Origin: Verrucomicrobiota bacterium
GTDB lineage: Bacteria; Verrucomicrobiota; Verrucomicrobiia; Chthoniobacterales; UBA10450
NCBI GenBank assembly: GCA_003218395.1
Contig: QHNJ01000160.1
Coordinates: 1 to 37,689 of the forward strand
Length of the DNA stretch: 37,689 nt
Direction of reading: 5' to 3'
The notes beneath the pieces are model-generated. The model saw nothing but the letters and a program-made list of their open reading frames with translations. It ran no database searches and was not told the origin of the DNA. Numbering within the stretch: position 1 is the first letter of the stretch; every line of letters begins with the position of its first letter. Positions 1-8,057 of the stretch are shown here, one piece after another. Both the position numbers and the translations under genes were made by a program.

Positions 1-974
1 TGAAGCGCAGCATCTCCGACTTTCGCGCGCAACTCATCGATTCGCTTCTTGGCCCGGTCACTTTCCGCCGATCCCGGCTGCTGACGGATCACTTCGTTGT
101 AGTAGATGACGGCGGCGCGATAATATTTTTGCTTATCGTAAAATTTCGCCACTTCGTAGGAACCACTCGTTTGTTTACGCTCAAGAAGCTCAAGGTTAGC
201 GCGTGCCTGCGCGGCTTTCTCGCTGTTTGGATAGTGAAAGAGGAAATCTTGGAAGGCAGTTCTGGCATTGCTCACTGCCGCAATGTCCTTAGTGCCCGTT
301 CGCGCGGCCGTGAACCAGATGTAACCGATCTGATACTGCGCATCCACCGCGACCGGCTCGTTCGGAAACTTGTCCACTACTGCCTGGTAAGCTTGAAGAG
401 CAGCGTCATTAGCGCCCTGCTTCTCGCGCGCGAGGCCAATGTCAAACTGCGCACGAGCGGTGTACTTCCCGTACGGCGCTGTCCGAACAACGTTCGCAAA
501 AATCGTAACGGCGCGGTCCAAGGAGGATGCATAAGGGATACCTAGGAACCTCAACTTTTTACCCGTCAGATAAATTTCGCCGATGCGAAACTGCGCCTCG
601 ATTGCTTCATCAAAATGCGCGCTATTGGGATATTTTTCCACCAGCTGGCTAAATGAACCCGCCGCTGCGACATAGAGATGCAGCTGTTCCTGCAACTCAG
701 CCGTCCGATAGAGCGCACCGGCCGCAAGGGCATCTTTGGGATGGCGCCGCACAAGCGTCTTGTAGACGCGGATCGCTCGTTTCGTGTCGCCCTCTTTTTC
801 CGCAGTCTGCCCGATCTGGAACAGCTCCGCTGCGTTCCCACTTATTTCTTCGTCACCGGGCGCTACGAACTTCGCTTTTTCACCCGGCTGAAAGACCACG
901 GCGGCCACACCTGGTTCGGGCAAAACCAGGATAACGGCGGCGAAAAGTAAAACGGCCCGAATCACGAAATGCAT
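1..974 (-). CDS. bamD: BamD-like outer membrane assembly factor with TPR repeats (partial, runs off left edge)
   Basis: Translating the minus strand from the ATG at 974 gives about 324 residues without a stop; the gene continues past base 1. The N-terminus (MHFVIRAVLLFAAVILVLP) is a signal peptide. TPR-like helices follow, for example AELFQIGQTAEKEGDTKRAI and FRIGEIYLTGKK. The C-terminal part (FLFHYPNSEKAAQARANLE, then YEVAKFYDKQKYYRAAVIYY) matches the BamD/YfiO pattern. BamD proteins are periplasmic partners of the BAM complex that inserts beta-barrel proteins into the outer membrane. No lipobox cysteine follows the signal sequence, unlike E. coli BamD, so a general periplasmic TPR protein is the alternative. 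The next gene to the right is divergent. Confidence 0.75.
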   Translation of the reverse strand, partial: MHFVIRAVLLFAAVILVLPEPGVAAVVFQPGEKAKFVAPGDEEISGNAAELFQIGQTAEKEGDTKRAIRVYKTLVRRHPKDALAAGALYRTAELQEQLHLYVAAAGSFSQLVEKYPNSAHFDEAIEAQFRIGEIYLTGKKLRFLGIPYASSLDRAVTIFANVVRTAPYGKYTARAQFDIGLAREKQGANDAALQAYQAVVDKFPNEPVAVDAQYQIGYIWFTAARTGTKDIAAVSNARTAFQDFLFHYPNSEKAAQARANLELLERKQTSGSYEVAKFYDKQKYYRAAVIYYNEVIRQQPGSAESDRAKKRIDELRAKVGDAAL

Positions 975-1119
975 GAGGTGTCGCAGACTAGTTAAGTTAT
1001 CCATTCCGTCAAGTTGAACAGCCGGCCTTTGCGAATGCGCTTTGGCCGCAGTATTAATCGACATTCGGTTAGATCGACATCTTTTCGGCGGCGCAAAACC
1101 GATTAATCTCCTGACTTCT

Positions 1120-1998
1120 TTGAATCTAACTGATCAGCAAAAAATACGCATCGGTGCATGCGCATGGAGTTTTGAAGACTGGCGCGGCCCCTTTTATCCA
1201 CCGGATTTGCCGGACTCTCAATCGCTCGAATTCTATGCGCGCTATTTCCCGGCCGTTGAAGTGGATTCAACCTTTTACGGCGCTCCAGCCGAAAACACCG
1301 TCCGCCGTTGGGTCGAGATGACTTCCACCGTTTTTCGCTTCTCTTGTAAGCTTCCGCGCGAGATCACGCATACCCGCCGGCTGCGCGATTGCGCCGCCGA
1401 GTTGAATTCGTTTCTCCGCGCCATGGAGCCGCTCGCGCCAAAACTCCAGGTCATTCTCATCCAACTCCCCCCATCCTTTGCACTAAAAGATGGCAAGCAG
1501 GCACTTCACAAATTTCTCGAACAGCTGCCGCGGGATTTTCGTTTCGCGATTGAATTTCGTCATGCGGGATGGCATCGGCCGCAGATCATCCGACTTCTGG
1601 AAAAATATCGCATTTGCTGGGTTTGGGCCGATACGACTCCACTCAACGAACGAAACCTTGCTCCGTTCGAATTCCTGCCGCGCACCGCAGATTTTCTCTA
1701 TCTGCGTTTGCTCGGCGATTACGCAACGAAATACGATGTCGATGGTGGGCATGTCCATCGTTATGAAAAACTGCTGTGGAAACGCGAGGCAGCGCTCGAA
1801 AGCTGGTCGCTTAAAATTGAGCGGCATCTTTCGGAGGTGCGCAGTGTTTGGGCATTCGTGAGCAATCACTTCGAAGGCTTTGCGCCTGAAACGTGCCAAC
1901 GACTCGCCAGGCGTCTCGGGTTTGATTTGCCCCTGCCTTCCGAAACCGAAAAGGCATTATCGGAGCACAGACGATCGCAGCTCGATCTTCAGTTGTAG
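1120..1998 (+). CDS. DUF72 (YecE-like) family protein
   Basis: The protein opens with the DUF72 signature IRIGACAWSFEDWRGPFYPP, followed by YFPAVEVDSTFYGAP and FRFSCKLPREITH. It ends with the family's WAFVSNHFEGFAPETC segment. The fold is a TIM barrel; the biochemical role of the family is not established. No ATG precedes the conserved start. TTG at 1120 gives a 292-residue protein of normal family length, and TTG at 1042 would add 26 unconserved residues, so the start is uncertain. The stop TAG (1996-1998) coincides with the left end of a palindromic repeat. The gene is convergent with the PHP phosphatase gene. Confidence 0.85.
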   Translation: MNLTDQQKIRIGACAWSFEDWRGPFYPPDLPDSQSLEFYARYFPAVEVDSTFYGAPAENTVRRWVEMTSTVFRFSCKLPREITHTRRLRDCAAELNSFLRAMEPLAPKLQVILIQLPPSFALKDGKQALHKFLEQLPRDFRFAIEFRHAGWHRPQIIRLLEKYRICWVWADTTPLNERNLAPFEFLPRTADFLYLRLLGDYATKYDVDGGHVHRYEKLLWKREAALESWSLKIERHLSEVRSVWAFVSNHFEGFAPETCQRLARRLGFDLPLPSETEKALSEHRRSQLDLQL

Positions 1999-2061
1999 GC
2001 GCACTTTAACCAAAGTGGCTCAAATACACCTGCCACTTGTGTCGTTATATCGCCCATACAA
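1993..2061. repeat. Palindromic element P1 between DUF72 and PHP genes
   Basis: The left end TTGTAGGCG contains the TAG stop of the DUF72 gene. The right end reads CGCCCATACAA, an imperfect inverted copy. An inner hairpin CACTTT-aacc-AAAGTG lies at 2002-2017. The right end overlaps the last codons of the opposite PHP gene. The ends resemble those of the elements at 5852 and 16115, but P1 is more decayed, so membership is tentative. Confidence 0.4.
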
Positions 2062-2881
2062 CGCGCACGTTGCGTTTGTGTTTTTCGAAAACGCATACCT
2101 CGCGAATCTTCAAAATCGACATCTTCCGGGCGAGGCGCGGAAAATTATCGCCAAGCTGCACGTGCGAGTGCGCGTCGGAGGCAGTTGTAAATGGAATCTG
2201 TTTTTCTAGTGCGAGTTCGATGATCCGGTCGGCGGGGTAAAGTTCGTTGATCGGCTTCCGCCATCCAGCCGTCGAAAGCTCAACCGCAAGATCTTGCGAA
2301 CCAACAAAATCGAGCGTCTCGCCGACGATCGCGGCGATCTCTGCATTTGGCCGATGACCGTGGATTTTGACAAGATCGAGATGCGCAAGACAATCGACCA
2401 ACCCAGTCGCGGCCATTTCGCGAATCCGGCGAAAATAATCGGTGTAGATCGCATCGATATCGCGTCCCTCGAACTGCTCGGCGCCAGCTGGGACGCTGTC
2501 GAACATTTGATCAGCGCGATTGAGGAAATGGACCGAACCCAAAACAAAATCGAGTCTATTCCAATGCTGCTCAATCCATTTTCGCCCGGCAGCTGAGTGA
2601 ATTGGATCGTTATCAAGCTCGATCCCGGCGCGGATTTTTAGATTGGGATTTTTCTCCCGCAGACGATCAATTTCATCAAAATTGACCCCAGCGTAATAAC
2701 GATCGTGGTCGGTGAAAGCGATGTCCCTCAGTCCGAGCTCACGCGCCGAATCCGCCCACGGTTGAAGCAACGCTTGCGTGTAAGGCTGCAACCGATGTCC
2801 CTGTGGATGCGTGTGATAATCGGAAAACAGGAGCGACGGACCGGCAGACTGATGAAGTGGCAGGGTTGCGCGAGAAATCAT
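2045..2881 (-). CDS. PHP-domain phosphoesterase, histidinol-phosphatase (HisJ/HisK) type
   Basis: This 278-residue protein has the metal-binding motifs of the PHP superfamily: DYHTHPQGH near residue 22, FTDHD, GIELD, an inner GSVHFL, AHLDLVK and the final TASDAHSH. The spacing and length fit the HisJ/HisK branch, which dephosphorylates L-histidinol phosphate in histidine synthesis. No other his gene is nearby, so the substrate is inferred from family only. The ATG at 2881 is the first in frame before the PHP motif. It lies 27 bp after the stop of the BsuPI-like gene on the same strand, which suggests co-transcription. Confidence 0.8.
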   Translation of the reverse strand: MISRATLPLHQSAGPSLLFSDYHTHPQGHRLQPYTQALLQPWADSARELGLRDIAFTDHDRYYAGVNFDEIDRLREKNPNLKIRAGIELDNDPIHSAAGRKWIEQHWNRLDFVLGSVHFLNRADQMFDSVPAGAEQFEGRDIDAIYTDYFRRIREMAATGLVDCLAHLDLVKIHGHRPNAEIAAIVGETLDFVGSQDLAVELSTAGWRKPINELYPADRIIELALEKQIPFTTASDAHSHVQLGDNFPRLARKMSILKIREVCVFEKHKRNVRVVWAI

Positions 2882-2908
2882 TAACCCATTGCTCCATGCC
2901 TTCAGGCA

Positions 2909-3439
2909 TTAAGGCACAGCCAGGAATTTTTGCCGGACTCGTAACTCCGGGTATGCGGGAAAGAAAACTTCGGCGACAAAGACTTTATTGGGAGTGAGAT
3001 CGCGCGTCGCGATCATTTCGTTATACTCAACGTGCTCCTGAGGGTTAATCAAGACTGTGGCAGATTTTTCTGTGATGGCGTGATTATCGGACCACTTTGT
3101 CAGGATATCTCCGGCAGAGTTCCTCAAATAAATCTCGACCCGCTGGTTCGTTGTAAAGTCGAGGGAAACGGAACGCTTGGACACATTCGTCAACGTCATT
3201 TTGATCTCAAGTTGGCGGACCTCGGACAGCTTTACGGTCTGCGGCGCGATCTGGAGGTCGAGCGCGAGGCCACGCAATCTTGGATCTTTGTATTGCGGAA
3301 CTACTTCGGGAGAAAAGGGATGCAGAATGCGGCCCAACCAACTCCGTCTGTGTGGTGTTGCTGTAGGCGCAGGTTCCTGGCCGAGGGTGCGCCCGACGAT
3401 CGCGGAAATCAGAAGGAGCAAAACAACGTGTCGCCTCAT
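2909..3439 (-). CDS. Secreted protein with BsuPI-like (proteinase inhibitor) domain
   Basis: The 176-residue product starts with a clear signal peptide (MRRHVVLLLLISAIVG, cleavage near TLGQEP). A Pro/Ser/Arg linker follows, then a beta-rich domain whose LTNVSKRSVSLDFTTNQRVE and LRNSAGDILTKWSDN segments resemble BsuPI, a fold named for an intracellular proteinase inhibitor of Bacillus. It probably acts in the periplasm; no target can be named. I chose ATG at 3439 because it puts the signal peptide at the N-terminus; a TTG start at 3466 would add nine residues. It is divergent from the next gene, with only 54 bp between the two starts. Confidence 0.6.
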   Translation of the reverse strand: MRRHVVLLLLISAIVGRTLGQEPAPTATPHRRSWLGRILHPFSPEVVPQYKDPRLRGLALDLQIAPQTVKLSEVRQLEIKMTLTNVSKRSVSLDFTTNQRVEIYLRNSAGDILTKWSDNHAITEKSATVLINPQEHVEYNEMIATRDLTPNKVFVAEVFFPAYPELRVRQKFLAVP

Positions 3440-3493
3440 GAGCGGGTTAAACAGCAAACGTTGCAAATCCTGTCAAACCCTTTATCAATCGGC

Positions 3494-3961
3494 ATGAAGA
3501 GTCTCTGGGTATTCGCGCTTTGGCTACTTTTCGTAGCACCCGGAGGCGTCGCGAAACAACGACATTGCATGTTCCGGGTGCACGCACAAGCGAACTCTCA
3601 GGATACCGCAGTATTCGCTACATCTGTTCACGCACAACTCTCCGGAAAAGATGTGGCAATCGAAAAAATCCCGCGAATTTCGGAACAGGACGTCATAGCG
3701 TTTTATCCTTATGCAGCTGCGAACGGAACCTACGGCGTGCTGTTTCAACTCGATGAGCACGGGCGCATCGCGCTCGATGCCTTAAGCATTGAGCGCCGGG
3801 GCAGTCTGCTTTTTGTATTCATCAATGGCCGCCCGATCACCGAACTCGCAATCGACAAGCGTGTTTCCGACGGAAAGATCTACATCGCTTCCGGACTGAC
3901 CGCGGCGGACATTGACTTGATGAAAAAAGATTGGCGATTAATCGGACAAAAGAAACGTTGA
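3494..3961 (+). CDS. Small exported protein resembling the SecD/SecDF periplasmic P1 head
   Basis: The ATG at 3494 gives 155 residues with a signal peptide (MKSLWVFALWLLFVAPGGVA). The mature part contains YGVLFQLDEHGRIALDALS, LLFVFINGRPITEL and GKIYIASGLTAADIDLMKK. This order (a strand pair, a GRPI turn, then an 'ascending' G-x-T-x-x-(D/E)-A-like end) resembles the P1 head subdomain of SecD. There are no membrane segments, so it is not a translocase subunit. The open frame extends upstream to 3032, but that part is antisense to the BsuPI-like gene. The domain call is by eye and moderate at best; the existence of the gene is more secure. Confidence 0.6.
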   Translation: MKSLWVFALWLLFVAPGGVAKQRHCMFRVHAQANSQDTAVFATSVHAQLSGKDVAIEKIPRISEQDVIAFYPYAAANGTYGVLFQLDEHGRIALDALSIERRGSLLFVFINGRPITELAIDKRVSDGKIYIASGLTAADIDLMKKDWRLIGQKKR

Positions 3962-3984
3962 CTATTTCATGGGAATTCACTGGC

Positions 3985-4294
3985 GTTTCTTGCGTGGCGA
4001 CCGCTTGCCAATGTCCATGGCGATAAAGCATGACATTGGTGAATCGAATTCGCATCATGATCCGCCTGTTTTGATCGCTCATCATATTGAGGCCTCGCGC
4101 CACCGCTACGTCCTGATAAAGAAATCATCGGCCAGGATTCGGTCTAGAGCTACTCGGTCGCGCACGACCAATGCGCGCAGCCAATCGTGTTCGATACGAA
4201 GAACGGCACGTTCATTGCGGTCTTGGACAGGTATTTCGCGACCGAACGCGAGCGCCGGGAATATGGACAATGTAATCGTGACCCGGCAGAGCAT
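3985..4294 (-). pseudogene. Remnant of a DUF4440/SnoaL-like (NTF2 fold) secreted protein
   Basis: The intact 5' end has a perfect AGGAGG ribosome-binding site (4302-4307), an ATG at 4294, a signal peptide (MLCRVTITLSIFPALAFG) and the DUF4440 first helix (ERAVLRIEHDWLRALVVRD, then ILADDFFIRT). A TAG at 4106-4108 stops this frame. The family's last strands (IRFTNVMLYRHGHWQAVATQ and ETPV) reappear just downstream in a different frame. About 45 central residues expected for the fold are missing. This is best explained by an internal deletion with frameshift in a once-functional gene. The left boundary is approximate. Confidence 0.7.
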
Positions 4295-4342
4295 ACCTCT
4301 TCCTCCTTTCATAAAGACGTTCGTTTCTCAAACTGACGGCGC

Positions 4343-5266
4343 ATGAAAATTCGTTTCGCCACTGCGTGTCTGGCATTTCAGTTCGTTCGTTTTACGATGG
4401 CCGCACAAAATCAAATTGTCGATCTTGTCCTCCCCACGGACAATGACGCTCTTTTCTCAGGAGACGGTCCGGCATTTTACCAATACATCGACCGCAATTA
4501 CAAGGGACTGAAATCGACACCGTGGGAAGGTGGTCAGTACGGCTTTGTGCGTGATCCCGTGGAGACATCGGCAGGCACTGTTTACACTCGCTTTCATGAA
4601 GGAATCGACATTCGCGCCTTGCGCCGCGATGCGCGTGGCGAACCGCTCGATGAAGTGCGCGCCATTGCGGATGGAAAAGTCGTACACACTAATCCCGTGC
4701 CGGGCTACTCGAACTACGGGAAGTACATCGTGATCGAGCACCGCTGGGATGATTCAAATTACTACAGCTTGTACGGACATCTGAGTTCGATCGCGGTACA
4801 GCCCGGTAACGGGGTGAAACGCGGCCAAACCATCGCGGCGATGGGCTACACCGGGGCCGGATTGAACCAGGCACGGGCGCATCTTCATTTGGAATTGAAC
4901 GTGATGCTCAGTCATCGGTTCGAAGCCTGGTACAATGCATTCTTCAAAAATGATCCAAATCACAATGGCATCTACAATGGAATGAATCTCGCCGGTCTCG
5001 ATATCGCGCGGCTCTATCTCGCGCTCCGCAAAAATCCATCACTCAGCATTCCCCAGTTTCTCAGTGACGAAGAGATATTCTACAAAGTGACCCTGCCTAA
5101 ATCACGGCATTTCGAGTTGCCAAGACTTTACCCCTGGATGCTTGCCGCGGATGTTCGCCATGAGAAATCTTCGTTGGAAGTCTCTTTCGCGCGCTCCGGT
5201 CTACCCCTAAAAATAGAACCAAGCGACAAACATGTGATCCAGCCGGAGTTAGGTTACGTTAATTAA
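4343..5266 (+). CDS. M23-family (LytM) zinc metallopeptidase, exported
   Basis: The 307-residue product has a short signal peptide and a complete LytM/M23 metal site: HEGID (His85, Asp89), YGHLSS (His146) and HLHLEL (His180, His182). M23 enzymes cut peptide cross-links or bridges in peptidoglycan in the periplasm. The catalytic domain occupies about residues 75-190. The C-terminal 110 residues (from NGMNLAGLDIARLYLAL) are not a recognised domain. The ATG at 4343 directly precedes the signal peptide. The gene is convergent with mogA, and a palindromic repeat lies between them. All metal ligands are present, so it should be active rather than a LytM activator. Confidence 0.85.
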   Translation: MKIRFATACLAFQFVRFTMAAQNQIVDLVLPTDNDALFSGDGPAFYQYIDRNYKGLKSTPWEGGQYGFVRDPVETSAGTVYTRFHEGIDIRALRRDARGEPLDEVRAIADGKVVHTNPVPGYSNYGKYIVIEHRWDDSNYYSLYGHLSSIAVQPGNGVKRGQTIAAMGYTGAGLNQARAHLHLELNVMLSHRFEAWYNAFFKNDPNHNGIYNGMNLAGLDIARLYLALRKNPSLSIPQFLSDEEIFYKVTLPKSRHFELPRLYPWMLAADVRHEKSSLEVSFARSGLPLKIEPSDKHVIQPELGYVN

Positions 5267-5293
5267 TGCGACTGTTTATCTACCCGGACTGAG

Positions 5294-5364
5294 TTGTAGC
5301 TCCTCCGCTGTGCAAAGCGCTCACAGTGCTTATTCGTTGCGTCGTCCACAGGCCGGTGTCTACA
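5294..5364. repeat. Palindromic element P2 between M23 peptidase and mogA
   Basis: The ends are TTGTAG (5294-5299) and CTACA (5360-5364), with an inner inverted pair CTGTG/CACAG around 5308-5326. The element fills most of the 102-bp convergent gap. Its ends are like those of P3, but the interior differs. No T-rich run follows the hairpin, so a classical terminator is not shown. Confidence 0.45.
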
Positions 5365-5368
5365 CGTT

Positions 5369-5851
5369 TCAGCACGAAGTCGGCACGCGCTGTGCGAGGG
5401 CGACTCCGTGCGGAATTGCGCCTTGCACAAAGCCGAGACATTCGACAGCACCGCTCGGTTTTCCTGGAAGGGCGATCACGAGGGAAGAATCAACGATCGC
5501 CGCCAGGTTGCGTGACAGGATTGAGTTGAGCGTGATTTTCATCGATTCAGCGCGCATCACCTCCCCAAAACCGGGTAGCTCGACGCGCATGATCGCGCGA
5601 ATTGCTTCTGGCGTGACGTCGCGCGGGCCAATGCCGGTCCCGCCAGTGGTCAAAATCAAGCCGCAACCTTGTTGAGAAAATGACCGAATCGTCTCCCGAA
5701 TACGTTCCGCGTCGTCTGGCACAATCGCTTCCGAAAGGACCTGCCATCCATTTTTCTGCGCTGCATCCTTCAATGCCGGTCCACCAAGATCGTCATATTT
5801 GCCAGAACTGGCGCGATCGGAAACCGTGATGATGCCAACCTGTATTTGCAT
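5369..5851 (-). CDS. mogA: Molybdopterin adenylyltransferase (MogA/MoaB family)
   Basis: The 160-residue protein shows the family motifs ITVSDRASSGKYDDLGGP at the N-terminus, LTTGGTGIGPRDVTPEA in the centre and IALPGKPSGAVECL near the C-terminus. The enzyme adenylylates molybdopterin before molybdate insertion in the cytoplasm. It is the third gene of moaA-moaC-mogA. A short palindromic element (P3) occupies the whole 69-bp gap after moaC and abuts this ATG, so no Shine-Dalgarno sequence of its own is visible. MoaB and MogA cannot be separated by sequence alone here. Confidence 0.88.
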   Translation of the reverse strand: MQIQVGIITVSDRASSGKYDDLGGPALKDAAQKNGWQVLSEAIVPDDAERIRETIRSFSQQGCGLILTTGGTGIGPRDVTPEAIRAIMRVELPGFGEVMRAESMKITLNSILSRNLAAIVDSSLVIALPGKPSGAVECLGFVQGAIPHGVALAQRVPTSC

Positions 5852-5926
5852 TTGTAGTGTGGCGCTCTAGTAGGGTCGCACCATTTTGCTGCCAATCCGA
5901 GCGACGGTTACAGACCGCTGCTACAA
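5852..5926 (-). repeat. Palindromic element P3 filling the moaC-mogA junction
   Basis: Read on the minus strand, this 75-bp element begins TTGTAGCAGCGGTCTG and ends GAGCGCCACACTACAA, so TTGTAG and CTACAA form its ends. The first TAG is the stop codon of moaC, and the last base directly precedes the ATG of mogA. An inner hairpin CGGT-ctgta-ACCG is present. It is homologous to the element at 16115-16174: 23 of the first 28 bases match, and both share AGAGCGCCAC near the right end. Confidence 0.75.
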
Positions 5927-6373
5927 CTGATGTTTTGATTTTTCAACCAAACGCACATCCGAAATCTGCATCTCTTTGTCAACGGCTTTGCACATGTCGT
6001 AGACGGTAAGCAACGAGACAGTGACCCCAGTGAGGGCTTCCATCTCGACACCGGTCTGCGCGATCGTCCGGGCAGTGCAAGTTGCTTCGGCGCTATCCCG
6101 CGACATGACAAGATCGATCTTAACTTCGCCGAGCGGCAGTGTGTGACAAAGTGGAATCAGCAGCGCGGTTTGTTTCGCAGCTTGAATACCGGCAATCCGG
6201 GCGGTCGCGAAGACGTTGCCTTTCGCGATTCCATCTGTGGAAATCAGTTCGAGCGTTTTGGGTTGAAGTTTGATTTTACCTTTCGCGATTGCGCTGCGCG
6301 CGCTAAGTGGTTTGGCCGAAACATCGACCATTTGCGCGCGGCCATCGACGCCAATATGCGTGAAGCGCTTCAT
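5921..6373 (-). CDS. moaC: Cyclic pyranopterin monophosphate synthase MoaC
   Basis: The 150 residues cover the whole family. They include LIPLCHTLPLGEVKID (the LCH-x-LPL substrate motif) and MEALTGVTVSLLTVYDMCKA with the catalytic Lys and Asp region (DMCKAVDKEM). MoaC turns the MoaA product into cyclic pyranopterin monophosphate in molybdenum cofactor synthesis. The ATG at 6373 follows the moaA stop by three bases, consistent with translational coupling. Its stop TAG is formed by the end of palindromic element P3, so the last residue before the stop (Leu, TTG) may also come from that element. Confidence 0.95.
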   Translation of the reverse strand: MKRFTHIGVDGRAQMVDVSAKPLSARSAIAKGKIKLQPKTLELISTDGIAKGNVFATARIAGIQAAKQTALLIPLCHTLPLGEVKIDLVMSRDSAEATCTARTIAQTGVEMEALTGVTVSLLTVYDMCKAVDKEMQISDVRLVEKSKHQL

Positions 6374-6376
6374 CGT

Positions 6377-7378
6377 TCAGCCGCCAATCGCGATCATTTT
6401 GCGGTCCGGCTTGTAATTATTGCGAAAGTCATGCTGCTCAGGCTTTCGATCGACAACATCGAGAAAGAACTGCTTGAGCTCTTCATCACTCGCGCCGGCG
6501 CGAAGTGGTTTCATAATATCAAATTCGAGGTAACTGCCGAGACAAGGACGCAGTTTCCCGTCACACGTGAGGCGAAGCTTGTTACAGCTCTCGCAGAAAT
6601 GAAGGTTCGTCATCGCGCCAATAAACCCGATGCGCTGCCGGCGGCCGGGGATCTGGCAATAGGTAGCCGGCCCATTCGTTCGAAACTCCGGCTCCGCGAT
6701 CAAATTGCCATAATGCAATTCGATCATCCGTTTCGCCTCAAGGATCGCTATAAAATTTTCGTGGTTCAAAACTTCGCTCGTGCTGACAGGCATCATCTCG
6801 ATAAAACGCAGTATCAAATTGCGCGCGGCGGCGAACTCTATCAGCGCAATTAATTGATCTTCATTTCGGCCGCGCATCAGGACTGTGTTTAATTTGATTT
6901 GATCGAACCCAGCGGCGATCGCCGCATCAATCCCCTCAAGCACTTGTGCATACAGATCGCGCCCGGTGATGTCTGAGTAAACCTGTCGATCCAATGTGTC
7001 GAGCGAGATGTTCACCGATCGGACGCCAGCGTCTCGTAAACTGCGCGCCATTGTCATGCCCGGCTCAACGTCACGCGCCAGAAGCGTCCCATTTGTCGAA
7101 AGACCGATGTCGTGAACTCCTCGGACTTTCGGAACTTCGCGAACGAGATTAAGCACTCCCCGACGGGTAAGCGGCTCGCCGCCCGTAATCCTCACCTTCG
7201 ACACACCGAGTTCCGCCGCGATGCGAATAAGGCGCAGCGTCTCTTCGAAAGTCAGGATTTCCTCGCGTGGCAACCACTCCTGCAATTCGCGTGGCATGCA
7301 ATATGTACAGCGCTCATTGCAACGGTCGGTGATCGAGACGCGCAGATAAGAAATCCGATGGCCGTAGCGATCCTGCAT
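6377..7378 (-). CDS. moaA: GTP 3',8-cyclase MoaA (radical SAM)
   Basis: The 333-residue protein carries the N-terminal radical SAM cluster motif CNERCTYC (Cys20, Cys24, Cys27). It also has GGEPLTR for SAM binding and the C-terminal cluster ligands CESCNKLRLTCDGKLRPC. It ends in Gly-Gly, as active MoaA proteins do. It catalyses the first step of molybdopterin synthesis from GTP. It is the first gene of the moaA-moaC-mogA operon. The 90-bp gap to the divergent lipoprotein gene should hold its promoter. No Moco riboswitch was recognised there. Confidence 0.96.
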   Translation of the reverse strand: MQDRYGHRISYLRVSITDRCNERCTYCMPRELQEWLPREEILTFEETLRLIRIAAELGVSKVRITGGEPLTRRGVLNLVREVPKVRGVHDIGLSTNGTLLARDVEPGMTMARSLRDAGVRSVNISLDTLDRQVYSDITGRDLYAQVLEGIDAAIAAGFDQIKLNTVLMRGRNEDQLIALIEFAAARNLILRFIEMMPVSTSEVLNHENFIAILEAKRMIELHYGNLIAEPEFRTNGPATYCQIPGRRQRIGFIGAMTNLHFCESCNKLRLTCDGKLRPCLGSYLEFDIMKPLRAGASDEELKQFFLDVVDRKPEQHDFRNNYKPDRKMIAIGG

Positions 7379-7428
7379 TTAACCGTAACGTTACCGGCAA
7401 GGTCGTGTTGAAGCAAGAAGTGCACGGT

Positions 7429-7456
7429 TTGACTCGCAACTCTATGACGCTATGAT
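7429..7456 (+). promoter_or_regulatory. Candidate sigma70-type promoter of the lipoprotein gene
   Basis: TTGACT (7429-7434) and TATGAT (7451-7456) are separated by 16 bp. Transcription would start near 7463, only a few bases before the ATG at 7469, and no Shine-Dalgarno sequence is present. The mRNA may therefore be leaderless or nearly so. Confidence 0.45.
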
Positions 7457-7468
7457 TCTTATTATATT

Positions 7469-8002
7469 ATGAAGCGTCGATCCTTCCTTCGGGTGCTGAC
7501 GTTCGGCGCCGCAGCCGGCGCCTTGATTTTCACCAGTTGTTCCACTACCGAGACGCGAATTTCTGGACATCCCGAAATTTACCAGAGCCTTTCTCCCAGC
7601 GACCAAGCGCTGGTAAGCCAGGGGCAAATTCGCACTGGAATGTCACCAAATGCAGTGTGGCTGGCATGGGGCTCGCCCGATCAGAAAATTGCCGGTAACA
7701 TGCGCGGGCGTTCGACCGAAACTTGGATTTATATAAATTACACGACTTACCCGTATTCTTATCCTTACCCGTACTATGGTCCTGGCTTTGGCTATGGGTT
7801 CGGACTCACCAGCGTCGGCGTGGCAGGAGGGAGCCACCATCATCACGGCGGCCGTACTTTCGTTTTCTTTGGTAGTCCCTTTTACGATCCGTTCTATTAT
7901 TCATACATCCCACCAAGCATCCCGTATCCTTACAAGACAGCTACTTTCGCCAATGGCAGGGCCGTATCCTTCCAGTACCTGGTGCCGCCGTATCGCTATT
8001 AA
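7469..8002 (+). CDS. Predicted lipoprotein with Tyr/Pro/Gly-rich C-terminus
   Basis: The 177-residue product starts with a lipoprotein signal (MKRRSFLRVLTFGAAAGALI) and a lipobox-like FTSC, with the cysteine at residue 24. The segment LVSQGQIRTGMSPNAVWLAW and GSPDQ resembles the start of SmpA/OmlA (BamE-like) folds, in which a G-M-(S/T) turn precedes a helix ending in W-G-x-P. The second half is rich in Tyr, Pro and Gly with a HHHHGG stretch and no recognised domain. It is likely anchored in the outer membrane. The gene is divergent from moaA, with a good promoter directly upstream. Its function is unknown. Confidence 0.75.
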   Translation: MKRRSFLRVLTFGAAAGALIFTSCSTTETRISGHPEIYQSLSPSDQALVSQGQIRTGMSPNAVWLAWGSPDQKIAGNMRGRSTETWIYINYTTYPYSYPYPYYGPGFGYGFGLTSVGVAGGSHHHHGGRTFVFFGSPFYDPFYYSYIPPSIPYPYKTATFANGRAVSFQYLVPPYRY

Positions 8003-8057
8003 AAAATTCTGTCGCTTTCTGCCACGGAATTAATCAGAGTCGCGGCACGCCTCGCAA

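Noticed and set aside
129-950. Open frames on both strands over the first kilobase (129-545, 566-841, 653-950)
   Set aside because: They are shadows of the long minus-strand BamD-like frame that runs off the window; their translations show no family pattern.
6143-6853. A 236-codon plus-strand frame opposite moaC and moaA
   Set aside because: Both minus-strand genes have full catalytic motifs, so this is a shadow frame.
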